Positions 1 through 7,535 of a DNA stretch of 64,000 nt are shown piece by piece (position 1 is the stretch's first letter; the number at the start of each line of letters is the position of its first letter). The notes beneath the pieces are model-generated. The model searched no databases and was not told where the DNA came from. It was given only the letters and a program-made list of their open reading frames with translations. Source of the DNA: Glossina fuscipes. Lineage: Eukaryota > Arthropoda > Insecta > Diptera > Glossinidae. The stretch spans positions 158,973 to 222,972 of the forward strand of contig NW_023998528.1 of the NCBI RefSeq assembly GCF_014805625.2, written 5' to 3'. The translations under genes were made by a program, and so were the position numbers.

Positions 1-448
1 CTCAAACTCAACTGAGTGCTATCTTGAAATTAAAAAGCAGACCGACTTCTCATTCTTCCTCAATTTCCCTCTTCTTCTTCCTGTTGCTCTCTCTATAACG
101 GCTTGCCGCTACTCTCACAAGAGCAAGCATAGATCCCGCAAAATCATACGATTTTGCCTATGCTTGCAAGAGGAAAAGGAAAAAAAAGGAGTACCGCAAA
201 ATCATACGATTCTGCCTGTACTTGCAAAAGCGAGCGAAGGTACCGCAAAATCATACGATTTTTGCCTGTACTTGTAAGTAAGGAGATCAGAAAAGAACAA
301 AATAAACACATATACCGCAAGATCATGCGATTTATTAGCGGTACCACAAAATCGCATGATTTTGTCTAACGGCATGCCGTTATTCCGCCGCTTGCGGTTG
401 ATACAGACCGACAGACACCCTACCCGAGGTTTGTTCGCGGCCGTTACA
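1..448 (-). repeat. Partial 3' LTR of a long-LTR retrotransposon
   Basis: On the minus strand this begins TGTAACGGCCGCG at 448 and runs off the window start. It is the same sequence, inverted, as the first ~450 nt of the solo LTR at 35435 (shared TGTAACGG start, palindrome cluster, and the stretch around the AACGGCATGCCGTT palindrome). Because gag and protease ORFs lie upstream on the same strand, this is the 3' LTR of that element. No clear polypurine tract adjoins it; the flanking bases on the element strand are GATGGGTCCGAGC. The rest of the LTR (about 1.4 kb by comparison with the solo LTR) lies outside the window. Confidence 0.85.
138..381. repeat. Cluster of palindromic motifs inside the LTR
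   Basis: Five dyad motifs of the form GCAAAATC-ATAC-GATTTTGC occur at about 138-157, 196-215, 245-265, 317-336 and 346-365, the last as ACAAAATC-GCAT-GATTTTGT. They are followed by the perfect 14-bp palindrome AACGGCATGCCGTT at 368-381, with a related AACGGCTTGCCGCT at 97-110. The first motif has perfect outer arms as well (GCAAGCATAG at 123-132 and CTATGCTTGC at 158-167). The solo LTR has the same motifs at 35502-35690 with one unit fewer. This looks like an array of binding sites or RNA hairpins near the LTR 5' end; function unknown. Confidence 0.8.
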
Positions 449-699
449 GCTCGGACCCATCGATATCACCTGTGATATGGAATATGGACGTCAAATAGTC
501 CGCGGACAGACCGACTATACCCTCGACGGCCGACTACTACGGACCAACGTGTGGCTTCGACCCAAGCCCTGAGTTTAAGAGTCTCTGTTCTATCGACTGA
601 GTTAGCCGGGCAGATTCGGTGTATACTCAAGAGGTTTTAGAGAAGAGAATATCTTCGGCTTGTTATACTCCTAGCTAGCTAGCTGTCTTCTAGCTGGTG

Positions 700-2409
700 T
701 CATCGAACTTGCACCTTGTGACTAAGCTGTGTAATCTGTTCATTCCGTAAGTCGAGCAACCCTTTGAGTAGTTGATTTTGCATTCGATATTGTTGACTTT
801 CATCTGCAATTCTTTGCAACAAGTTTAGCAGCCTTTCGCGATCTATGGGTCGTGAACCTCTCAACGCTTCCGTGGCCACGTCGAAAGGTGTTCGACTACT
901 GCCGCCATCATTACTACTTCCACCACCCGTGTTGGTAGAGAATTCGAATTTACTGTTTATCATCGTTGAGCGGCCGCTTGTTGCTAGATTTGCTGGAATC
1001 TGGTTTATGTACGCTTGCGGAGCAGGCTGAAAACAAGATTTACTATGCTGAGCTGTTGCAGTTACTGTGGCATATGTGCCGAAATTACGGTCTGTAGTAC
1101 TGCTGCCAACAGGCTGTTTGGTTGAAGGCAATTGTTGCTGCCCGCTATGGCGATGGTGATGGTGCTGAAGTGGATGATCGCTCGGTGTCGAGTGTTCACG
1201 TTGCTGCTGTTTCTGTGATTGGTGAAGATGTTGATTTGGTGTTACAGTAGTTGCAGGTGGATGAGGCCTTGAAGTTTTCCGTGTACTATGTTGGCTACTT
1301 AAATTTTTGTTGGTGCGTGTACGTTTCGCCAGTTTGTTTTGATTAGCATGACTAGCACGGTCGCTAATAGCTGTCGCAGAAGGCAATAGCTGGTTATGGT
1401 GACTTACTACTGATATTGTCGTTTGAGCGTTGTTGAGCTGAATCTGCTGCTGTTGTTGACGCCGATTACGTAAAGGTGACGTTGACGAGGTGATTTCAAT
1501 AGATCCGCTGAACTTTCCGCGTGTGTTGTGTGGAAATGTTTCCTTACCTTCACCTAGAGAGTTTTGCTTTACATCAGTCAGTTGAAGTGATGAGCTTCGG
1601 TGGGCCTTGTAGCTATCGTTTTCTTGGCTTATAGTGTCTAAAACTTGGCATTTGCTCGGAGAATTAATAGTGTCTGCTTTGGTGGCGACAGATAAGCCAA
1701 AAGCTTTCCAGAAGTCGATGCCGAAATAAAATTGCTGCCGCAACTCTGGTACTATGTAGAATTCAATACTCCTGGTTTCGCCCTCCCACTCGACGGGTAA
1801 GGTAATGAGTCCCGTCACTGACGTCTTGTTTCCATCCGCTGTTTTTACGTGTCGATTTTGCAGCCTAATGACTCGATGTCTTCGATTCTCGAGGAATCTC
1901 GTTGCTCCGGCCCCACAACAACTCACGCTGGCTCCTGTGTCCAGAAGAGCAGTTACTTCGGTGTTGTCGACCTTGGTCCGAGCAAACATCCTGTCATCGT
2001 GCTCTACGGAGACAATCGCTGAGATCTCCTTTTGCTGAAACCTCCTGTACGCCTTCCTCCTTTGGCGTAAGATCAGGATCTTTCCATGTCTTCTAGTGAG
2101 CGCTCGCCTTCTATAAATTTCTGCGCTGAATATCTCGTGTCGCTTCCGCTGGTAGTCCGCGAACCTCTGTGCTAAGCTTCTGTACTCGGGGATGTCTTGA
2201 CCCGTTGCTGGTTTTATAGTTGCGCCTGTTGCTGCTCGCGTTGATATTGTCACTGCTGAGGTTGGTGTTGTTATTGTTGGTGTTGTTGTTGCTATTATTG
2301 GTGTTGTTGATGTTGTTGTTGCTGTTCTGGGTGACGTCTCGTCTGGCAGGGATTCCCGGCTTGCCTCGCCAGCCTGGTGTTTTCCGATGCGGGTAAAGCG
2401 CCGTAGCTC
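700..2409 (-). CDS. Retrotransposon aspartic protease ORF with Q-rich and coiled-coil tail
   Basis: This frame is open from 2409 down to the stop at 700 and lies -1 relative to gag, which ends at 2295, so the two overlap by about 115 nt. The first in-frame ATG-like start would be near 2253. An aspartic protease core is visible: LLDTGASVSC (catalytic DTG) about 100 residues in, followed by the hydrophobic strands and FYFGIDFWKAFGL expected of retropepsins. After it come about 200 residues of low-complexity Q/H/T-rich sequence and a C-terminal heptad-like segment (LLNLLQRIADESQQYRMQNQ). Reverse transcriptase, RNase H and integrase, which normally follow, are absent; the ORF stops 250 nt before the LTR. 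No canonical -1 slippery heptamer is seen in the overlap, so the mode of expression is unclear. Confidence 0.75.
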   Translation of the reverse strand, partial: ELRRFTRIGKHQAGEASRESLPDETSPRTATTTSTTPIIATTTPTITTPTSAVTISTRAATGATIKPATGQDIPEYRSLAQRFADYQRKRHEIFSAEIYRRRALTRRHGKILILRQRRKAYRRFQQKEISAIVSVEHDDRMFARTKVDNTEVTALLDTGASVSCCGAGATRFLENRRHRVIRLQNRHVKTADGNKTSVTGLITLPVEWEGETRSIEFYIVPELRQQFYFGIDFWKAFGLSVATKADTINSPSKCQVLDTISQENDSYKAHRSSSLQLTDVKQNSLGEGKETFPHNTRGKFSGSIEITSSTSPLRNRRQQQQQIQLNNAQTTISVVSHHNQLLPSATAISDRASHANQNKLAKRTRTNKNLSSQHSTRKTSRPHPPATTVTPNQHLHQSQKQQQREHSTPSDHPLQHHHHRHSGQQQLPSTKQPVGSSTTDRNFGTYATVTATAQHSKSCFQPAPQAYINQIPANLATSGRSTMINSKFEFSTNTGGGSSNDGGSSRTPFDVATEALRGSRPIDRERLLNLLQRIADESQQYRMQNQLLKGLLDLRNEQITQLSHKVQVR

Positions 2410-3968
2410 TCATTTTTGCCGCATGCGAAACAGACCATATTGTGGAAGGGACACCTGCAACGATTTTCTCTGGCGCCTTCCGCTGGATTTCTTAAAAAAT
2501 AATCTCCCGGCATCCCGCACACATAGCATATCATCAGATGGAACGGTGACTGGCAGAAAGCAATGCTCTGTGCTGTCCTCATTGCGATCGCTGGTGCTGG
2601 TGTGGTGGTATGGTGCTGGGGTGTTACCACTGCTGCTGTTGCCTCTTGCTTCGGCTGGACTGCACGTGATGTTGCTGGTTGTATGTGGTGCCGCTCGTTC
2701 GGAGGCTTACCTGTATTGCCGGTGCTAACCCATCTTTTGTCGTATTTCACCGCCCCGCCGTTTCCGCGTTGCCTGTCGCTGCTTGGGCTATGCCGCGGCG
2801 CTAGGGCTTCAACCGCTTCGCGATGAACTCTGTCACCATTTCCACCTTCTTGTCCAATCTCGCTCACGTGTTTCGGCCTGCTTCTACTTTCTCTCAACAG
2901 CTTTTCTGCCCTCTTGCATTCGGATTTGAACTCGCCGATGCTTTCTACTTTGGTGGCGAAAATCAGTGCGGCCAGACTGGGTTTAACGTTGGATTTCATT
3001 ATTTTGATCATTTCTGCCTCCGGGATCTTTCTGCGTAGGCGGAATGTCAGGTCGTGTATCTCCGCGTAATAGTCCTCGAAGCTCTCGGTGTTCTGCTGCT
3101 TTCGCTCCATGACTTCTCTAATTAACTCGTAATCAGAGTCTGCAGTCTTGAATTGGTTGAGGAGCTCAGCTTTTAGCGCGAAATTATCAAAAGCGACGTC
3201 TCCCTCCCGATCTTCCAACAGCTGCCAATACCATTTGCTGGCTTGACCGGTCACTAGACAGTGAAACTCGGCAAATAATTCCTCGTGGCTTATCTGGTGC
3301 TGCTGCCGGAGCCGTTCCACTCGGAACACAAAGCTCTCGACCGTAAGACCCTTACCAGAGCCGTCGAATTTGACGTGCCAGCGATTGAGGTCTATGTTCC
3401 GCCTTCGGGCGTTTTCATCGCTGGTGCGCTGTTGTCCTGTCTGCTGGTCGTGGTGGTAACTGCCGCTAGGCTGCGCTACTGTCTGGGGTGGCATCTGCTG
3501 TTGTGGTGTTGAAGTCGATGCTGCTATCATAAAATTTTGCGTCCCTTCGCTGTCTCGTAGTTGGGTTCGCTGCGTTGCTGCGGACTTCTCTTGCTTTAGG
3601 TGGCTAATTTCCTGCATACAGCTTAGGAGCATTTCGTGTTGTTGCTTCACCATGCTCGCTAGGTCTAGATCCGAGCTAGCTGTTTCTCCTGCTGGGCCTG
3701 GTTGGCGGTGACCGCTGTGACCATTATCTGCGATGTTGCTACCGGCGTTGCGAGTGATGTCTGTCGTTTCGTTGTCGGACATTTTGAAAAGGTAGTTCAG
3801 CTTCCTGCTGAGGCTGTTAAAAAGTGATGCTGCACTGCTATCTGCAGGATACTCTACGGTGGTGTAGTTTCCTCCGAGCTGGTATCGCTGGAATACTGGA
3901 TCTAATCGGGTCGCCAGGGACTCGTCTACCATTTGCGAAGCGTGGGCGGGATTGAAACTTGGGTTCAT
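2295..3968 (-). CDS. Retrotransposon Gag-like protein
   Basis: An intact 557-aa ORF. The central region (about residues 190-370) has the look of a Retrotrans_gag capsid domain: LNRWHVKFDGSGKGLTVESF, the helical segment VTGQASKWYWQLLEDR, and ELLNQFKTADSDYELIREV. Upstream is a Q/S-rich N-terminus with a short predicted coiled coil (MVKQQHEMLLSCMQEISHLK). Near the C-terminus are two Cys clusters (CYVCG and CRCPFHNMVCFACGK), which resemble a nonstandard zinc-binding region and not a plain CCHC knuckle. The start is the ATG at 3966-3968. The protein would assemble the particle of the element whose 3' LTR is at 1-448. Intact length suggests a recent insertion. Confidence 0.8.
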   Translation of the reverse strand: MNPSFNPAHASQMVDESLATRLDPVFQRYQLGGNYTTVEYPADSSAASLFNSLSRKLNYLFKMSDNETTDITRNAGSNIADNGHSGHRQPGPAGETASSDLDLASMVKQQHEMLLSCMQEISHLKQEKSAATQRTQLRDSEGTQNFMIAASTSTPQQQMPPQTVAQPSGSYHHDQQTGQQRTSDENARRRNIDLNRWHVKFDGSGKGLTVESFVFRVERLRQQHQISHEELFAEFHCLVTGQASKWYWQLLEDREGDVAFDNFALKAELLNQFKTADSDYELIREVMERKQQNTESFEDYYAEIHDLTFRLRRKIPEAEMIKIMKSNVKPSLAALIFATKVESIGEFKSECKRAEKLLRESRSRPKHVSEIGQEGGNGDRVHREAVEALAPRHSPSSDRQRGNGGAVKYDKRWVSTGNTGKPPNERHHIQPATSRAVQPKQEATAAVVTPQHHTTTPAPAIAMRTAQSIAFCQSPFHLMICYVCGMPGDYFLRNPAEGARENRCRCPFHNMVCFACGKNESYGALPASENTRLARQAGNPCQTRRHPEQQQQHQQHQ

Positions 3969-4387
3969 ACCAGGTTAGACCCCCGATTGCTACGTTTTTT
4001 GCCCTACTGCTATCGTACAACAGGTAAAACCGTAAACCTTTGAAAAACTCCCCGAAGACGATACCCTAGAACCGCAAGGACTAGGCAAAAACCAAATTCG
4101 AAGAAAAACTACCAATATACCCCCCTTTCTTAAACCAACAATCCGATCTCGTAGTCGTAACTTGACACGATCGATAAAAGAGAAACAGAAGCAGAACAAT
4201 CAATCGAAACAAAGAAGCAATTAATGTGGCAAAACTGACCACCAAGACAAGAAAGAATCAAAACAAGCAAAGCGCTTGCAGCATTCGTTGTTAGAAGTTT
4301 TCTGTATGCTTATTCTATTGTGGAAATGTTATATATATATAAACGGTTGTGTATATTGTTGTTTATCTTTGTATAAATTTATACCAT

Positions 4388-4750
4388 AAAAGGATATCTC
4401 TTATAAGAAAGGTTATAAATAAATGTGTTAGTAACAAAGTTTATGATTTAGGAAAAGCCTCTGGGGACTTGTGTTTTTTTTCTTTTTGTGTCTATGTATA
4501 TATATAACCCTCGTGTGGGATGTACACTTTTAATGTCAGCAATGCTCTATAAGCCAAGGATTTTACTTTCACTTCTTCTATTATTGTTCAGAACCGAACA
4601 CAAATGGAATCTTGGCCCTCCTAGGACAGTGCTAGCATTACAGTTCGTTAATAAATGATATTTCTTATAAAAAGGTTATAAATAAATGTATTACTAGTAA
4701 TAAAGGTTATAAATTAGGAAATGTCTTTTGAGACTTTGATTTTCTTTTGA
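4388..4750. repeat. Two direct copies of a ~100-bp AT-rich segment
   Basis: The segments at about 4389-4490 and 4655-4745 are alignable: both carry AAGGTTATAAATAAATGT, a following ATAA-rich stretch, then TTAGGAAA(A/T)G(C/T)CT and TTTTC/TTTTTGT. They are separated by about 170 bp that mentions no coding sequence. This could be leader sequence of the neighbouring LTR element or an older duplication. Confidence 0.6.
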
Positions 4751-4910
4751 CTCCCGTGCTGTGGCTGAACACGGCGTGGGCGTGCACATGAGGTTCCGTT
4801 TCCCCCCCGATTACTTTCATGGACCCCACAACAATTGACTTCTCTTTCCTCCTGAACAGTCGACCCCTACCGTGTTTTACGTGCACGGTTTGGTGGGCGT
4901 ACCGCTCAAG

Positions 4911-5150
4911 AACCCCCCTTATATTGCCGCCCTGCCCAACAGATCCACGCCGGAGCGACAGAACTGCGATAACAGTTTGGCGAACCCCCCCTTATATTGC
5001 CGCCCTGCCCAACAGATCTACGCCGGAGCGACAGAACTGCGATGACAGTTTGGCGAACCCCCCTTTTTATTGCCGTCCTGCCCAACAGATCCACGCCGGA
5101 GCGACAGAACTGCGATAATAGTTTGGCGAACCCCCCTTATATTTTCTATT
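4911..5150. repeat. Tandem repeat, 72-73 bp unit, 3.3 copies
   Basis: Each unit starts with AACCCCCC at 4911, 4983, 5056 and 5129 and contains TATTGCCGCCCTGCCCAACA, GCCGGAGCGACAGAACTGCG and CAGTTTGGCG. It is much richer in G+C than its surroundings. Units differ by a few substitutions (for example TATATTG versus TTTATTG). The last copy is cut after the poly-C run and grades into T-rich sequence. Confidence 0.9.
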
Positions 5151-5391
5151 TATTATTATCATTATTACTTTTTTTTTTCTTTATATTTTTTTTTGTGAAC
5201 ATTACCCAATACAATTACTAAAAAGGAAATCTAGCAGATCCTCCCGTTCCTTCCATGACATCCAACGAAATAAAATTGACTTGATGCCAAGCACCACTTC
5301 GTGTAGCGAAGCCGTCTTACATTAAAGCAACTAATTGACTCTATCACGCGAGGAAATAGATTTATTTGTAACATAAGTTGAAAATAAAGAA

Positions 5392-5508
5392 AAAATCAGA
5401 ATCAAAAATTGAAATTAAAAAATTAGAATCAAAAATTGAAATAAAAAAAAAAAAAAAAATGGAATCAAAAATGGAAATAAAAAATTAGAACCAAAAATTG
5501 AAATTAAA
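5392..5508. repeat. Short AT-rich tandem repeat
   Basis: About four degenerate copies of a 25-30 bp unit (AAAAATTAGAATCAAAAATT GAAAT-like), interrupted by an A17 run near 5443-5459. No coding. The rest of 5.5-6.36 kb holds nothing recognisable apart from short homopolymer runs. Confidence 0.75.
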
Positions 5509-6364
5509 CTTTCACTGTTCACTGTTTTCTTGTGAACTGCACTTGTGACTTCAGACAGACCCTTGAAATGCTGGTATAGAGTAGTCAAGCAAATCAAGGA
5601 AAGGCACCTGTTGTTATAAATAATTGTTTAGGAGTGGAAGAAAAATTAAATAATTCCTAATTCTTTTTATGGTGTTTTTCACATTCTCCACAGAGTTTTA
5701 ATGTATGCGAACGTTAATTCCGATATATGCTTCACTTACTTGTTAAAATTGATAATAAAAACAAATACTCGCTATAGGAAATAATGCCTACACGAAAAAG
5801 ACGAGATTTTTTTTTCCAAAACCCTAAATTCAACTTTATGTGTATATGAAGCTACCTCGATCCCTTAATTTTCTAGACAATTGATTTGAACCTTTCTTCA
5901 ACGGTGGGGTTTCATCACGCATTGAATCTATATCCCGTTCAGTTAGTATGCGACGTTTCAAGCAAGCTTCATTTTATAAAACAAAAAATTATTTGGAATT
6001 AAGCAGAGGGTTGCTCGGTGTGTTCATTAGTATATTTACGTCTGGGTTCTTGTTCGACAGCTGATTGTGTAACAAAAAAAAAAATCTTGTGGTGTCATGT
6101 ATAATTGCCCGTCATATTCACTGGACGCAAACTTGATAGCTGAACAAGTGACTATTTTCTTATGCTACCTTCGCTTCAAACGTAGATCGCGTAGATGTAT
6201 GTATAGGTATGCAAAAATTGTATTCACAATCACAAAAGTATTACATTTTTGCAGCGTTTACATACAAAAATACTCATATACACGCATGTATGCATCATTG
6301 ATGGTTGTAATAGAAATCATTATTACACGATTACATACATACATGTATACGTCTAATAGGATAG

Positions 6365-7070
6365 TTTTGTTGGGCACCACTTTGTCAGTGTTATAGCTGC
6401 CAACTTTAACCACTAAAAGACGAAAATTTTCCCTTTTTTTTTTACCTTTAATTACTTTCACAAATTTTCTTTAATTATTTTAAACTTTATACTTGGGTTA
6501 ACTATTTCTTTAAACAATAAAAGAAAAAAATTTTCCTTTTTTTTTCTTGAATTACTTTCTTTTTTCTTTAAAAACAAATTTTCTTTACTTGATTCACAAA
6601 TTAAAGACCTTTTTTTTTCCTCTAAAAAAAAAAATCTTTAATTAGTTTAATTTGATTTAGTTTATGCTAGGTTGCTTTAGCGTCACTTTGTCACTTTAAT
6701 CAATAGGAAAATTTTTTACTTTTTTTTTCCTTTAATTAATTTTTTTTGAAACCAAATTTTCTTTAATTAATTTAAAAGTTGTTACAAAATTTATACTGGG
6801 TCTTACATGCGTTGGGCGCCACTTTGTCATGACTCTGCGGCCAACGTTAATCAATAAGAAACAAATTTTTATAATAGATCGCGGTTTCCTTTTTCATCTA
6901 AAATTGAAAAATCTTGTCACCGGGTTTTACACCGTTGGGCGCCACTTTGTCATGTTTTTATGGCGACCAACTTTCATCAAAAATTAGAAAACAAATTTTC
7001 TTTAATTAGAAAACAAATTTTATACACCTTGTAGTGTGTGGGCTTTTCGTTGGGCGCCACTTTGTCAAAG
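6365..7070 (-). repeat. Degenerate tandem array containing a PBS-like motif
   Basis: On the minus strand the motif GACAAAGTGGCGCCCAACG recurs at about 7048-7066, 6932-6950 and 6808-6827, with a variant GACAAAGTGGTGCCCAAC at about 6369-6387 and a decayed one near 6680-6695. Spacing of the clear copies is about 116-124 bp; the sequence between (GCCAACTTTAATCAA, AAACAAATTTT, CTTTAATTA) also repeats. TGGCGCCCAACG is the first 12 nt of the primer-binding site complementary to tRNA-Lys 3' ends used by several retroelements, and the preceding TGACA fits an LTR end, so the array looks like amplified LTR/PBS junctions. That reading is inference. Confidence 0.65.
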
Positions 7071-7106
7071 TTATCAAAGTTGTTCTTAAAATTTGTAGAA
7101 GTACAA

Positions 7107-7232
7107 AGTTTATTATTATTATTATTATAAAAAAAATTATTATTATTATAAAAAAAAGACATTAAGCACTAGCAACACAGGCTATCGGCTCTAATTTAAA
7201 TAAATGTATAGTAGATAATGAGCTTATTCAAA
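7107..7232 (-). repeat. 5'-truncated I-like LINE tail
   Basis: On the minus strand this ends with two runs of (TAA)n at 7107-7150 and carries the segment GCCGATAGCCTGTGTTGCTAG TGCT also found at the 3' end of the LINE at 7430. Similarity to that LINE stops near 7232, so this is a short 5'-truncated copy lying immediately downstream of it. The 7233-7429 interval has no features beyond A/T runs. Confidence 0.75.
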
Positions 7233-7535
7233 TTTGACAATCCCTTTTACAACTGATCACTTGACCTATTTCGTTTTTCAAACGCCTTTCTTCTAGTCAA
7301 TAAAATTTAATAAACAGTTTTGTAATCAATTTCTTTTAAAAAAAAGAAAACGCTTTGATATTCCAATTGAATTTTTAGAACTAAAAAATGTGTGACACAA
7401 CAAATATATTATTTTACCTATGTAGTTCTTATTATTATTATAATTTTAAACTAATGAAATAAATTCTTAGACTAAAAAAAAAGACATTGAGCACTAGCAG
7501 CACAGGCTATCGGCTCTAACATAAATAAACGTACA

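Larger units (their letters stand above)
1..4200 (-). mobile_element. LTR retrotransposon with gag and protease only
   Basis: From right to left: leader (about 4200-3969), gag (3968-2295), protease ORF (2409-700), a 250-nt spacer, then the 3' LTR (448 down). No RT, RNase H or integrase coding is visible between protease and LTR, where a Ty3/Gypsy-type element would carry them. The 5' LTR could not be found: the 3' end of the solo LTR (which ends CCGTGACA) has no inverted match in 4-7.1 kb. So either the element is 5'-truncated or the leader is unusually long. Likely a non-autonomous Gypsy-type derivative mobilised by a related full element; that is inference. Confidence 0.6.

Noticed and set aside
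845..1030. Plus-strand ORFs across 0.8-3.5 kb
   Set aside because: Antisense shadows of gag and protease coding sequence.
2295..2409. Programmed -1 frameshifting between gag and protease of the LTR element
   Set aside because: The frames do overlap in the -1 relation, but no canonical X_XXY_YYZ heptamer in gag phase was found in the overlap; the nearest (GGAAAAC) does not fit.
6365..7070. This array being the 5' LTR end of the gag-protease element
   Set aside because: The sequence before the PBS-like motifs does not match the 3' end of the solo LTR of that family, and several copies occur.
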